Below the pieces are notes generated by a model. That model made no database searches, was not told where the DNA came from, and saw only the letters and a program-made list of their open reading frames with translations. From the IMG/VR virus record IMGVR_UViG_3300017960_000036, positions 1-35,406 of that record: a stretch of 35,406 nt of DNA, one strand, 5' to 3'. Position numbers and translations under genes: made by a program. Below, one piece after another: positions 7,507-15,992 of the stretch; positions within the stretch are counted from its first letter, which is position 1; every line of letters starts with the position of its first letter. This DNA is from a virus.

Positions 7507-8090
7507 TATATCAGCTCCTTTCCGATCGGCTCTCCGAAATATTCCGGATGGGGACTTCCGACACCGCTACTACCAAATCCGCCCTCACCCCGATCGCTAG
7601 CGCCCAACTCGGCTACTTCCGTAAATGCCGCCTGCTCGATCGGCTTAATTACGGCCTGGGCGATGCGATCTCCTTTGCGGATGATGTACGTTCCTGAATA
7701 AACTGTATTCGGAAGCTCCATTCGCTCTCCGTTGGTTGTGGTTAAGTGCCAAGCACGTTCGTGAAATACGTTTTGTCCGCTTGTCGTCAAGTGCTTCGCA
7801 CCAAGAACCGTCGCATTATCGACAATCACTCCGACTTCTCCCCGATAGCCTGCGTCGACCGTACCGAGCTGGACGCGAAGCTTCGTCTTCAGCGTAATGC
7901 CAGAGCGTGGCCGGATCTGCATTTCGTAGCCTTCCGGAACCTCGAACGCTAGCCCCGTTTTGACTAGCGCGGTTTCTTCCGGCTCGATGATGACGTCTTC
8001 TGCCGCAACCAGGTCGAAGCAGGCGTCTGAAGCGTGAGCATATTGCGGAATTTGTGCATCGGGTGACAAGCGTTTAATATTTACGTTCAT
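7506..8090 (-). CDS. dut: Trimeric dUTPase with an internal insertion
   Basis: All five dUTPase motifs are present: motif 1 HASDACFDL (about 19-27), motif 2 RPRSGIT (60-66), motif 3 GTVDAGYRGEV (76-86), motif 4 GDRIAQAVI (140-148) and motif 5 RGEGGFGSSG (167-176). It hydrolyses dUTP to dUMP, which feeds ThyX. At 194 residues it is longer than the usual 140-150 because of about 40 extra residues (93-131) between motifs 3 and 4, the position where staphylococcal phage dUTPases carry a regulatory insertion. ATG 8090 has GGAGGA upstream. A repeated element (8110-8138) lies directly before it. Confidence 0.95.
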   Translation of the reverse strand: MNVNIKRLSPDAQIPQYAHASDACFDLVAAEDVIIEPEETALVKTGLAFEVPEGYEMQIRPRSGITLKTKLRVQLGTVDAGYRGEVGVIVDNATVLGAKHLTTSGQNVFHERAWHLTTTNGERMELPNTVYSGTYIIRKGDRIAQAVIKPIEQAAFTEVAELGASDRGEGGFGSSGVGSPHPEYFGEPIGKELI

Positions 8091-8109
8091 ACGAAATCCT
8101 CCTCGTTAA

Positions 8110-8138
8110 TAGTTGCGTATATACTTTCGTTAATGGAC
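8110..8138 (-). promoter_or_regulatory. Copy of the TAACTGCGAA-type repeat upstream of dUTPase
   Basis: TAGTTGCGTA (8110-8119), 15 bases, then GGAC (8135-8138), closely matching the copy at 34012-34048. It fills the only gap in this part of the operon (8091-8140), between nrdF and dut, so it is a candidate promoter or operator for dut and the genes after it. Confidence 0.5.
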
Positions 8139-8140
8139 GA

Positions 8141-9109
8141 TCAATCGAAATAGAAATCGTCATCCTGGAGCGCTTCGACCGTAGCTTTTTTGTAAGAATT
8201 TCCCTTTTGACTGAAGAAGTCGTGGGACTTTGTTTTTGTACTTAACCCGTTCATTACAATCGGGTTCGGTGTTTCATCAGCAAAGTACGGATCAAAGCCA
8301 ATGTTCATCAACGCCTTGTTTCCGTTGTATCGAACGAACTTTTTAACGTCGTGAGTCAGTCCGACCTGATCGTAAATATCCTCGGTGTAGGCGATCTCGT
8401 TTTCGTAGAGTTCCGCAAGCAATTCGACGGCGAAGTCGCGTAGTTCGAGTTGTACGTCCGTCTCTTGTCGATTGTAAATTTCCTGTGCGAGTAAGCCGAC
8501 ATAGACGCCGTGGATCGCTTCGTCACGGATAATTAACGAGATAATCTCGCCTGAGCTCGTCAATTTTCCCTGACCGGCAAAATATAACGGATAATAAAAG
8601 CCGCCGTAGAAAAGGAAACTTTCGAGATAAACCGATGCAACCATCGCCTTGTATAACGAAATTTCATCGCCTGCCTCAATCGCGTTATATAGGCCTCCAA
8701 TGATTTCGGCTTTCCGCTGCAAGTAGCGATTCGTCTTCACCCATTCGAACAGTTCCGTAATTTTCTCCGTCGGCGCAAGCGTCATGAAGATGTTCGAATA
8801 GGATTTCGCATGGACTGCGTTTTCCATCATCGCCATAAAATTCAGGACGGCTTTACGTTGGTGACCGGATACCTGGGCGGCAATTAACGGCATTCCCGTG
8901 TTTCCCTGTTCCGTATCCAGAAGCGTCAGTCCCGCGAGCACCTTCATGTACGTGTCCTGTTCGTTGGCTCCGAGATACTTCCACGTTAGAAGGTCGCCGT
9001 TTAGCGAAATCTCTTCCGGCAACCAAAACTGCTTAACGTTCTGTTCGTAAAACATCTGCGTGAATCCGTCGTCGTGTTGCGACCAGTTGGCCGCTGTATA
9101 TTGCGTCAA
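8141..9109 (-). CDS. nrdF: Class Ib ribonucleotide reductase beta subunit NrdF
   Basis: 322 residues of the R2 ferritin-like fold. Metal ligands and radical site are visible: LLDTEQGN (Asp), [12 protein letters not shown] (Glu, His, radical Tyr), [10 protein letters not shown] (Glu) and [11 protein letters not shown] (Glu, His). It generates the tyrosyl radical used by NrdE to reduce ribonucleoside diphosphates. TTG start at 9109 with GGAGG eight bases upstream. Order nrdI-nrdE-nrdF and the C-terminal tail [11 protein letters not shown], which docks to NrdE, support class Ib. Confidence 0.96.
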   Translation of the reverse strand: MTQYTAANWSQHDDGFTQMFYEQNVKQFWLPEEISLNGDLLTWKYLGANEQDTYMKVLAGLTLLDTEQGNTGMPLIAAQVSGHQRKAVLNFMAMMENAVHAKSYSNIFMTLAPTEKITELFEWVKTNRYLQRKAEIIGGLYNAIEAGDEISLYKAMVASVYLESFLFYGGFYYPLYFAGQGKLTSSGEIISLIIRDEAIHGVYVGLLAQEIYNRQETDVQLELRDFAVELLAELYENEIAYTEDIYDQVGLTHDVKKFVRYNGNKALMNIGFDPYFADETPNPIVMNGLSTKTKSHDFFSQKGNSYKKATVEALQDDDFYFD

Positions 9110-9129
9110 TTATTCGTCCTCCTTTTCGT

Positions 9130-10443
9130 TTAAACTACGCATGATAAACAACCCTCCGCAGTCGTATCTTTAGTCCGCGCGTAGTACAGCGTCTTGATTC
9201 CTTTGTGATGCGCGTAAAGGTCAATTCGGTTAAGATCGCGCGTCGTCATCGTATCCTTTAAGAACAACGTAAATGAAATGCCTTGATCGACGTGCTGCTG
9301 AATTGTCGCGATCATATCGACGACTTTGAACATATCCATGTCGTACGCTTCCTTATAGAAGAACCAATTCTTCGCGCTAAGCCCCGGCATCGGATAATAC
9401 GTCTTGGAATTTCCGTATGTCCGCTCCTCAATGCGCTCCATAATCGGCATGACTGACGCGGTTGCCGACTGAACGTACGAAATAGATCCCGTTGGTGCGA
9501 TCGCGAGTCTGTACGAATGGTACAGTCCGTATTTTCGTACGTTATCCTCCAGCCGAACCCAATCGATACGTTCCGGAATTTCAACGCCTTCAAACAGCTT
9601 CGCGACCTTCTCCGTTTTAGGACGGAACTCTCCTGCGATGTACTTATCGAAATAGCTACCGCTCGCATACGTTGATCCTTCGAATCCATCGAATGTGCTG
9701 CCGGTTTCTTTCGCAAGCTCCATCGATCTCACAAGCGACCAATAATTGACGAGCGCAAAGAATACGTTAGCGAAATCGCGCGCCTCTTCCGATTCATAAG
9801 CGATCCCATTTTGCGCAAGATATCCGTGTAGATTCATCGCGCCAAGTCCGATCGAACGCATCTGACGGTTAGCTTTAGCGACAGCCGGCGCGTTCTTGAT
9901 ATTCGTTGATTCCGATACGACCGTCAGCGAATCGACTGCGAGCTTAACCGTTTGCTCGATTGACTTGTTCGCCATGACATTCGCAATGTTTAGCGAGCCG
10001 AGATTGCACGAAATGTCGAGGCCGATTACGTCCTCTTCGCCGTAGTCGGTGTACTCCGAAACTTTGGACGCCTGAAGCACTTCGCTGCACAAATTCGAAA
10101 ACTTAACCTTCGAAATGTGATTCAGCGCATGAGCCGCGTTTACGTTATCTTCGAACATGATGTACGGATAGCCCGACTCCGACCGCAGAATCGCAAGCTT
10201 TTCGAGTAGTTGCCGCGGATTGATTTTATCTTTGCGGATGTTCGGATTTTCGACGAGCTTATCGTACATTTCTCCGATATCCATTTCGTCAAGATGCTCG
10301 CCGTATTCCTTATAGACCGTGTGCGGATAGAAAACGTATGTGTCCCGGTCTTCGCGAGCCAATTCGATGAATTTATCCGGGATGACGACGCCGATTGATA
10401 GCGTCTTGACCCGAACGTCTTCATCTGCTGATATTTTTTTGGT
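9130..10443 (-). CDS. nrdE: NrdE exon 2 (C-terminal 437 residues)
   Basis: This open frame continues upstream of the first Met and reads TKKISADEDVRVKTLSIGVV at its start, which directly follows FLD of exon 1 in intact NrdE. Conserved parts include NLCSEVLQ, GLDISCNLGSLN, MRSIGLGAMNLHGYLA, LAIAPTGSISYVQ and the C-terminal redox pair CLSC. Splicing at 11393/10443 gives 699 residues, the normal NrdE length, in phase 0. NrdE reduces NDPs to dNDPs with NrdF. The catalytic Cys in exon 2 lies in SCNLGS context; its partner near the N-terminus is in exon 1 (VSCFLLE). Confidence 0.95.
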   Translation of the reverse strand, partial: TKKISADEDVRVKTLSIGVVIPDKFIELAREDRDTYVFYPHTVYKEYGEHLDEMDIGEMYDKLVENPNIRKDKINPRQLLEKLAILRSESGYPYIMFEDNVNAAHALNHISKVKFSNLCSEVLQASKVSEYTDYGEEDVIGLDISCNLGSLNIANVMANKSIEQTVKLAVDSLTVVSESTNIKNAPAVAKANRQMRSIGLGAMNLHGYLAQNGIAYESEEARDFANVFFALVNYWSLVRSMELAKETGSTFDGFEGSTYASGSYFDKYIAGEFRPKTEKVAKLFEGVEIPERIDWVRLEDNVRKYGLYHSYRLAIAPTGSISYVQSATASVMPIMERIEERTYGNSKTYYPMPGLSAKNWFFYKEAYDMDMFKVVDMIATIQQHVDQGISFTLFLKDTMTTRDLNRIDLYAHHKGIKTLYYARTKDTTAEGCLSCVV

Positions 10444-11392
10444 CAGTTACCCTTGCATTTCTACAAGGACTGGACTATATCTTCATCTACTAGAGATGCC
10501 TTGCGCTTCAACCGGCGCTAATCTCCGGCTTACTATTAGTCTCTACACCTTCCGAGCACCTGTAATAGTTTTTGAATCTTGGATTATTCACTCGACTTGT
10601 TATAGTCGTTCTACTTATTCCTAATTGTCTACTGGCCTCCGCCATCGAACGATAAAACAGTCCATCTATAAAGATCCCGACATTATTACCATTATTTAAT
10701 CTAAGTTTACGGCGCTCTGACTCTGTCTTCTCTCTCCCCATATGCGCAACAGACATTTTCAACTTGGTTTCTTCAGTGTGCTTTCTGCCGTCAAATCGTT
10801 TTGTAATCCTGCTTCTCATCATTTTCATATGGTCTGAATTTCCGTACCACGGGTTATTCTCTCCCGAATTTATTTCAGACAACTTTTGTCTAATTTCTTC
10901 GCTATGTGTTTTGCCGAACATTGGGTTATCTTTACCTCTATAAGACATCCCAAAAGCATTATCGTATAGGTTATATCTCATCGATTCGTTAGATTTAGAA
11001 ATAAACTCCTGCTCAATATCAAATAATGCGTTTCTGTCTATTCCGTTAAAGAGTTTTAGAACCTCGAATTTAAAGGATTCAGCACCATAAATGTTATAAT
11101 CCTCTTGCATTGGTTTATTGTGGTGATTCCCTCTCTTTAATAAGTTGAAGTGATCTCTTTTTCTTTTTTTGTAGTCTAAACTACTTCCGATGTAATACCT
11201 TCCGTTCTTTGAATTAATAATTCTGTATACAGCCTCCACGATTTCACCTCCTTTTGTGCTCGGCTTGGCACGGGATTGCCACCGCCACTACGCGCTGAGG
11301 TTTCCCCGTTAGCCCTCGAATGAGGACACCGCTTTTGCGTGCGTTCACAAGGTTTTCACTACCCAATCGCTTGGATAGGCGACTACCAATTA
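10444..11392 (-). other. Group I self-splicing intron in nrdE
   Basis: The boundaries follow from NrdE continuity: exon 1 ends in T (GAT) and the intron ends in G, as group I introns require. Near the 3' end are an R-like element TAGAGACTAATA (minus strand of 10534-10545) and an S element AAGATATAGTCC (10472-10483); their GACTA and TAGTC form P7. The intron is 949 nt, with the core wrapped around a GIY-YIG gene whose end overlaps R. An in-frame TAA two codons into the intron stops unspliced translation. It interrupts the conserved FLD/TKK site of NrdE. Confidence 0.92.
10508..11239 (-). CDS. GIY-YIG homing endonuclease in the nrdE intron
   Basis: 243 residues. The N-terminal GIY-YIG domain shows VYRIINSKNGRYYIGSS with the downstream Arg/His of the active site, followed by NUMOD3 repeats (NPMFGKTHSEE, NPWYGN, GRKHTEETKLKMS) and a C-terminal NUMOD1/HTH segment (MAEASRQLGISRTTITSRVN), the architecture of I-TevI and I-BmoI. 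It would cut intronless nrdE and drive intron spread. GTG start at 11239 with AAGGAGGTG. The gene is more AT-rich than its neighbours, a sign of separate origin. Confidence 0.95.
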   Translation of the reverse strand: MEAVYRIINSKNGRYYIGSSLDYKKRKRDHFNLLKRGNHHNKPMQEDYNIYGAESFKFEVLKLFNGIDRNALFDIEQEFISKSNESMRYNLYDNAFGMSYRGKDNPMFGKTHSEEIRQKLSEINSGENNPWYGNSDHMKMMRSRITKRFDGRKHTEETKLKMSVAHMGREKTESERRKLRLNNGNNVGIFIDGLFYRSMAEASRQLGISRTTITSRVNNPRFKNYYRCSEGVETNSKPEISAG

Positions 11393-12178
11393 ATCGAGAA
11401 AAGCATCAATGTCCGCATGAAATACGTTAAGATACGCTGCGCCCGCGCCCGCTCTTGCGCCTTGCTGATCTGCATAGCGGAAGGCATTATCGAGGAGTTT
11501 CATAACTCCGACGACGCCCTTCGTTACGTTCTCAATTCCTTTGATCGATTCACCTTTCGCTCGCAGCTTCGATAAATTTAAACTTACGCCTCCACCCATC
11601 TTCGATAGTTGCATCGCTGTCCCGATCGCCATTTGAATATCGTTCAACGAGTCGCCTACTTCGAGAAGGAAACACGATACTAATTCGCCACGTCGCTTCC
11701 GGCCGGCATTCAAGAACGTCGGTGTAGCCGGTTGATATTCCTGCCGGATCATCATTTCCGCAAACTCGACCGCCTTGTCTGCGTCTCCTTTCGCGAAAAA
11801 TAGCGCACAGATGGCAATCCGGTCTTCGTACCGTTCAAGGATCTTCTTCTTATCGTTCGTCTTCAGCGCGTAATCGTTATAAAACTTGAACGCACTCATA
11901 AACGAAGGGAATCGGAACTTTTTCGCGTAGGCCGCCTTGTAGACCGCTTTTATTTCATCGAATGTATACGGCTCGAAGACCTCGCGTTCGTAGTAGTCGT
12001 TCTCGATCAGATAGTCGAGCTTTTCGCGCAGATCGTGGAAAAAGACCGTATTCTGATTCACGTAATCTATGAAATAGCTGCGGACGGCTTCGGCATCCTT
12101 TTCGAATTGAAATCCGCCGTTTTTCCGTATCATAATTTCGTTATTAAGTTCGATATACTTCGCGTGTTTATTCGTCAA
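11393..12178 (-). CDS. nrdE: NrdE exon 1 (N-terminal 262 residues)
   Basis: TTG start at 12178 overlapping the NrdI stop, with AAAGGGTGA upstream. It covers the N-terminal ATP-cone-less class Ib domain (YIELNNEIM) and the conserved TPTFLNAGRKRRGELVSCFL, MQLSKMGGGVSLNLSKLR and GAGAAYLNVFHADIDAFLD segments. The open frame runs two codons past the exon boundary to a TAA inside the intron. Together with exon 2 it forms the large subunit of the ribonucleotide reductase. Confidence 0.95.
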
Positions 12179-12524
12179 TAGCTCTCACCCTTTCCGTAAA
12201 TATCCGTATATCTTCCGCCGTGCCCGCCAACTCGAACTTGTGAACGATTGGCACTCCGTATTCTTCCGCAATCAGATCCGCCGCCTTTGCGAAGTTACTC
12301 CCCCAATTCTTGTTCCCCGACGCAGCCACGCCCGCCATTAAATCGCCATTGTCTGCGAGGAAGTCCCAAACGGTGCCGGCAACCTGGCCGAATCCGTAAG
12401 TTCCCGTTACCAACACGAACGGTTCCGTCAGCATCATATCCGCCTTGATTTCGACCGCAGGAAGGCCGGTCTTGGCTACGAATCGGCGGACGTTGCCGGC
12501 CAGCGAGTAATAGGCGATTAGCAT
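12168..12524 (-). CDS. nrdI: Flavodoxin-like NrdI
   Basis: 118 residues starting at MLIAYYSLAGNVRRFV, the NrdI phosphate-loop region, with TGTYGFGQVAG and SGNKNWGSNF for FMN binding. NrdI supplies superoxide to assemble the dimanganese tyrosyl cofactor of NrdF. I place the start at ATG 12524, where it overlaps the end of a 49-aa membrane peptide; the longer upstream frame has no homology. Its end overlaps the nrdE start. Confidence 0.93.
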   Translation of the reverse strand: MLIAYYSLAGNVRRFVAKTGLPAVEIKADMMLTEPFVLVTGTYGFGQVAGTVWDFLADNGDLMAGVAASGNKNWGSNFAKAADLIAEEYGVPIVHKFELAGTAEDIRIFTERVRAIDE

Positions 12525-12667
12525 AACGACGCCACCAGCACTCCGATAGGAATTGCGTACATAATTAGGACAATAATTTTCGCAAGTCTTTCCGCTTTTG
12601 TTTTCGTTTCCTCTACGAGTGCCAGCAGCGTAAAAAGTAATAGGCACGCTATCGCAACGTATGTCAT
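12518..12667 (-). CDS. 49-aa two-helix membrane peptide
   Basis: ATG at 12667 with AAGGAG nine bases upstream; the ATGA overlaps the preceding stop and its TAA overlaps the nrdI ATG. The peptide has hydrophobic stretches VAIACLLLFTLLALV and IIVLIMYAIPIGVLVASL joined by a charged loop (EETKTKAERLAK). Function unknown. Coupling on both sides indicates that it is translated. Confidence 0.6.
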   Translation of the reverse strand: MTYVAIACLLLFTLLALVEETKTKAERLAKIIVLIMYAIPIGVLVASLC

Positions 12668-12864
12668 TCGATCGACTCCTTCCGTTTTAATTCCGCCTCT
12701 ATTTCGTCTTTTCGCGCCTGAATCCGGTCACGCTCGTTTTTCAATTCGCTCAGCTTCGTGTCGTGCCGGCTGATTGCGTAATCAACATCGATAAGTTGTT
12801 CGTCAAGCCATCGCAAGGACTGTCGCAACTGTGCGGCCGGGACGCCGTAGCATTCGTAGGTCAT
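12664..12864 (-). CDS. 66-aa coiled-coil protein
   Basis: Starts MTYECYGVPAAQLRQSL, then a long charged helix (residues about 30-66, KLSELKNERDRIQARKDEIE) typical of a coiled coil. ATG overlaps the TGA of the upstream membrane protein by four bases, with GGAGGAAACGCA before it. No known family. Confidence 0.6.
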   Translation of the reverse strand: MTYECYGVPAAQLRQSLRWLDEQLIDVDYAISRHDTKLSELKNERDRIQARKDEIEAELKRKESIE

Positions 12865-13118
12865 TGCGTTTCCTCCTCTACGTCCTTTTGAACGCGTTTA
12901 TGTTCGCGGTATGCCTTTTGTAGCCGGACAGCGCTGCCACAGATAACTACCGCCACCATGAAGACTGCTATGATACTTATAACGACCCAAACAATCACAC
13001 CAATAACCGGAATCGCGAGTAGAAAATTAGTGACAAAATATCCGATACATCCTCCCGCGACACTCAGACCGATTAGCGCAACGATCGTTAGGGCTTCGAT
13101 AAGTCGCTGCTTAAACAT
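12861..13118 (-). CDS. 85-aa membrane protein, two transmembrane helices
   Basis: Two hydrophobic helices (about 10-33 and 36-62) with a basic, charged tail. GGAGGGAAGTGATCGA precedes the ATG at 13118. Lies in a cluster of three small membrane proteins upstream of nrdI. Function unknown; holin-like roles are possible but the position in an early operon argues against it. Confidence 0.6.
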   Translation of the reverse strand: MFKQRLIEALTIVALIGLSVAGGCIGYFVTNFLLAIPVIGVIVWVVISIIAVFMVAVVICGSAVRLQKAYREHKRVQKDVEEETQ

Positions 13119-13122
13119 TCGA

Positions 13123-13488
13123 TCACTTCCCTCCGATCGTGTCGAGGATTTCCTTGATTGCGTAGTATTCCGGATTGATTAGCGCTTTGATACCTTCTGA
13201 GATCGCGAAAATACCGAACCCTCCCGGAAGAATCACTAACAGACCGACAATGATCACCAATAAACCCCATTCGACATCCCAAGCCCCGCAGTCTGATTCG
13301 TACGCTTTTACAGCAATCTTCGTAATTATGACTCCCGCGACCACTGCGATCATTAGAAAAACGGCTCCGATAATCGCATCAGTCACACCGTTAGCAAACG
13401 CCTGCTTAACGAGAACTCCGTATACGTGCTCGGCCGCGACCCCGAGCTTTTCCGCCAGCTTATCGATATACTCCATCGCTTTATCCAT
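13123..13488 (-). CDS. 121-aa membrane protein
   Basis: Start ATG 13488 is preferred over GTG 13497 because GGAG is eight bases upstream. Two hydrophobic segments (about 35-57, DAIIGAVFLMIAVVAGVIIT, and 73-95, GLLVIIVGLLVILPGGFGIF) follow an amphipathic N-terminus (MDKAMEYIDKLAEKLGV). Sequence resembles small phage membrane proteins of unknown role. Confidence 0.6.
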   Translation of the reverse strand: MDKAMEYIDKLAEKLGVAAEHVYGVLVKQAFANGVTDAIIGAVFLMIAVVAGVIITKIAVKAYESDCGAWDVEWGLLVIIVGLLVILPGGFGIFAISEGIKALINPEYYAIKEILDTIGGK

Positions 13489-13493
13489 TCGAA

Positions 13494-14015
13494 TCACTCC
13501 TTCGGTTTAATAATCTTCTCGCGAATCAGATACGTAAGCGCCACCGCACAGGCATCGCTATGATCGTCCGTTGCGAATTTGTGGTCGGCCGACAAACCGA
13601 GCCATTCGCGCACGCTCTCGGCAACTTGCGGCTTCTTTGCGCTTCCATTGCCGGTGACCGTCTTCTTAACATTTGCCGGCGTAACGTGGACGTCGATATC
13701 GTATCCGTATCGGTGCAGCGCCCGTTCAACCGACGACCAGGTTCCGTGAATCTTATTGTTCTGCGCATAGTTGCGGCTTGGCGGCCATATCTCGCGAACG
13801 ATTACGTCGAACGGCTGATTGTCGCGAACAAATAGCAACGTAAATGCTTCGATCTCCTCATATCGCAATGGTTGATCGGTTGATGCGGACGTTTTAAAGT
13901 GGGCGGATTTTATCAGGCGAGCTTTTCCGCCCTTGGCTTCGATGATTGCGAATCCCGGCGATGTTAGCGAAAGGTCAAGGCCGAGGACCCGGATAGGCTT
14001 GGCGGTCTTAGTCAT
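13494..14015 (-). CDS. RuvC-like Holliday junction resolvase
   Basis: 173 residues with the RNase H-like fold of RuvC-type nucleases: VLGLDLSLTSPGFAI (catalytic Asp near 14), VIVREIW (Glu near 84), a VKKTVTGNGSAKKPQVAESV segment and C-terminal ATDDHSDACAVAL with two further acidic residues. It would cleave branched recombination or replication intermediates before packaging. ATG 14015 overlaps the preceding gene by eight bases. Confidence 0.9.
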   Translation of the reverse strand: MTKTAKPIRVLGLDLSLTSPGFAIIEAKGGKARLIKSAHFKTSASTDQPLRYEEIEAFTLLFVRDNQPFDVIVREIWPPSRNYAQNNKIHGTWSSVERALHRYGYDIDVHVTPANVKKTVTGNGSAKKPQVAESVREWLGLSADHKFATDDHSDACAVALTYLIREKIIKPKE

Positions 14016-14241
14016 TTGACTTCCGCCTCTTTAAAGCCCAACCCGGAACGTCCGTAGTACTAAACATAAGCAAATTCGCGTTTCCGGAGTTGTGAAGTAC
14101 ACTATACAGAATCCCATTTTCATCTATCTTCACGGTGTCTATCACACCGACAAACGATTGACCTCCGTTCATTTTTCTTCCAGATTCGTTTAACTCTACA
14201 CGCTCACCAGGTTCGAATTCAATTTCAACTGTCGCCATCAT
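14008..14241 (-). CDS. Small SH3/KOW-like protein
   Basis: 77 residues. EFEPGERVELNESG, FVGVIDTVKIDENGILYSVL resembles the small beta-barrel of KOW/SH3-like phage proteins, similar to the units in the proteins at 4826-5680 and 19186-20226. ATG 14241 or 14238; GGAGGCGG is upstream and the start overlaps the previous TGA. Function unknown. Confidence 0.6.
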   Translation of the reverse strand: MMATVEIEFEPGERVELNESGRKMNGGQSFVGVIDTVKIDENGILYSVLHNSGNANLLMFSTTDVPGWALKRRKSND

Positions 14242-15287
14242 TCCGCCTCCCTTTCGCGAACTCTTTCGATAAATTCAAGCGCCTCAACGTACTGCCGTTT
14301 CGTAGATTCGTATAGGTTCGATCTCCGCACTTGCGACACTTTTGCGCGAATCTCCGCCAGTTCTTCGTCCGTTAGCGACTTCGCAATCGCCGTCTTGTAT
14401 CCGTTAAACGTCCATCCGTTCAGATCCAACGGTAAAGGCGTTCCCTCCTCGACAGACTTGCGGATCTCTACGAATCTATCGAATAGCTGCTCGACGTCTT
14501 CTTCCGTAATTTCGATGCCGAACGCCCGCATGTCCGGCGACTTTTCGAATTCCCCTTCTAGATACACCCACGACTTCTTAGACGCGTTTACGTAAAGGAT
14601 GACGTATAGGTCGACGCCGTACATCGGACCGTAGGCGACGCATTGCTTGACGTGCTTTTCTTCCGGCTGCCGCATCGAATGGAGGGACGTCTTTGCAGCG
14701 GTCGTCTGCTTCGATTTGATTTCGAGACCGACGCGCAACACCTCGCCGTCTTCCGTTACGTAGCGCATGATGCCGTCGCACGTTCCGTAAAGGTTGAACG
14801 AGTATCCGCGATGTGTGACCGGATGATTCCTTTTCGCGAAATCCTCGAACATCGGCGTGCCGTCTTCGTTCTTTTCGAAGCTGAACGGACAGGGGCGGCC
14901 GGTCTTCTTCTCGAAGTGTTTTTCCATGAAGAGAATGTCGCGCTGGATTACGTCACCGATCGCCGTACCTATTCGAGTCCATCGTCCTTGATACGGAGGC
15001 TTTTTCGTTTCGTCCCTCGGAGATCCGATCGCTTTATGGTATAGCTCGCGCGGGCAAGCGTTAGCAGATGACGGTGAGAAATACGGCTTCTTCGGAAAGA
15101 CTTTCGGAGCATTTGCGTACCATTTATGGATCTGCGCGTCCAGGGCGTTATCCCACGTCTCCGGCAGCGAGTGCCATTCGTTCAGATATTCGACCAATTC
15201 GTCCGCAATCTGCTGCGCGTATGTGGTCGGTTCTTTTATGTGTGCCCGCAGTGAATTTGCGGCCGATCTTCCGTTTGAATTCGTCAA
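14238..15287 (-). CDS. PD-(D/E)XK exonuclease, RecB/Cas4-like
   Basis: 349 residues. The nuclease core runs from about 70 to 250: SPSSANACPRELYH (RecB-motif-like entry helix), GTCDGIMRY with the catalytic Asp, VGLEIKSKQT for the (D/E)XK, and HVKQCVAYGPMYGVDL for the QxxxY motif. Phage proteins of this type act as 5'-3' exonucleases or resection enzymes in recombination-dependent replication. The four-cysteine iron-sulphur cluster of Cas4/AddB is not seen. TTG start at 15287 directly after the DnaQ-like stop. Confidence 0.85.
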   Translation of the reverse strand: MTNSNGRSAANSLRAHIKEPTTYAQQIADELVEYLNEWHSLPETWDNALDAQIHKWYANAPKVFPKKPYFSPSSANACPRELYHKAIGSPRDETKKPPYQGRWTRIGTAIGDVIQRDILFMEKHFEKKTGRPCPFSFEKNEDGTPMFEDFAKRNHPVTHRGYSFNLYGTCDGIMRYVTEDGEVLRVGLEIKSKQTTAAKTSLHSMRQPEEKHVKQCVAYGPMYGVDLYVILYVNASKKSWVYLEGEFEKSPDMRAFGIEITEEDVEQLFDRFVEIRKSVEEGTPLPLDLNGWTFNGYKTAIAKSLTDEELAEIRAKVSQVRRSNLYESTKRQYVEALEFIERVREREAE

Positions 15288-15992
15288 TTAATCACGACCT
15301 TTCATTGCGCGATCAATAATTCCGCCTAATTTAAAAAACATTTCGTGGTCTTCTGGAAAAGCCCGTAGTAATCGCATTAGGTCTGTATTATCTAACGCCA
15401 CTAGATGGACCGTTCTAACGACTGCGTTTTTAGGCGTAAATTTTAACGGGCGATCTGCGGAATCTTGGACGATATTTAGGAAGCCGTTATAAACGTCATC
15501 AACCTGTGGAAGGTATCGCTTGAACACTTCGATCGTCGCCTCTACGTCGTTTAGCGCCCTGTGATGACCGTTCAATTCGATATTGTTGCGTTTCACCACG
15601 TCCTTCAAGCTCGCCGATAACTCCGGCTCCACAAAACGAACCATAGCTCGCGTACAATGAAAGTATTCGGGTTCGATCCCGCCTCGACTAATAAACGAAA
15701 GATCGAACGGTGCGTTTTGCGCAACTACGATTGAATCGCCGATAAACTCTCGTAAACTATCAAGTGCTTCGGTTTCGATCGTAGCGCCTTCGAGATCCTC
15801 CGCAGTGATGCCGGTTAATTTCGTGATAAATTCCGGAAGTTCCCGGCCTTCTTCTAGCGCAACCATTGTGTGAAAGCGATCAATTTCGTCGCACCAATCA
15901 TCAATTTTAATCGCGCCAATTTCGATGATCTGATCGTTTTGATAATCGAGTCCTGTCGTTTCCAAGTCGAGTACAACGTATGTCTTTCCCAT
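15288..15992 (-). CDS. DnaQ-like 3'-5' exonuclease (DEDDh)
   Basis: 234 residues with ExoI VVLDLETTGL (Asp and Glu), ExoII NAPFDLSFI and ExoIII GHHRALNDVEAT, the DEDDh set of PolC/DnaQ proofreaders. The ATG sits on the last base of the polymerase stop region with AAGGAGG upstream, so both are made together. The DNA polymerase has its own DxE exonuclease motif, so this is either a second proofreader or a free repair nuclease. The last 60 residues are unrecognised. Confidence 0.92.
   Translation of the reverse strand: MGKTYVVLDLETTGLDYQNDQIIEIGAIKIDDWCDEIDRFHTMVALEEGRELPEFITKLTGITAEDLEGATIETEALDSLREFIGDSIVVAQNAPFDLSFISRGGIEPEYFHCTRAMVRFVEPELSASLKDVVKRNNIELNGHHRALNDVEATIEVFKRYLPQVDDVYNGFLNIVQDSADRPLKFTPKNAVVRTVHLVALDNTDLMRLLRAFPEDHEMFFKLGGIIDRAMKGRD

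Noticed and set aside
9312-9716. 134-codon open frame inside nrdE exon 2
   Set aside because: It lies in another frame of a clearly conserved gene, has no ribosome site, and is rich in arginine and serine as expected of a shadow frame.
10444-11392. Intein instead of intron in nrdE
   Set aside because: The reading frame is closed by a stop two codons after exon 1, and the nuclease gene has its own start. P7 elements and end bases fit a group I intron.
14578-15044. Open frames on both strands within the PD-(D/E)XK exonuclease gene
   Set aside because: They overlap conserved nuclease motifs and have no independent support.
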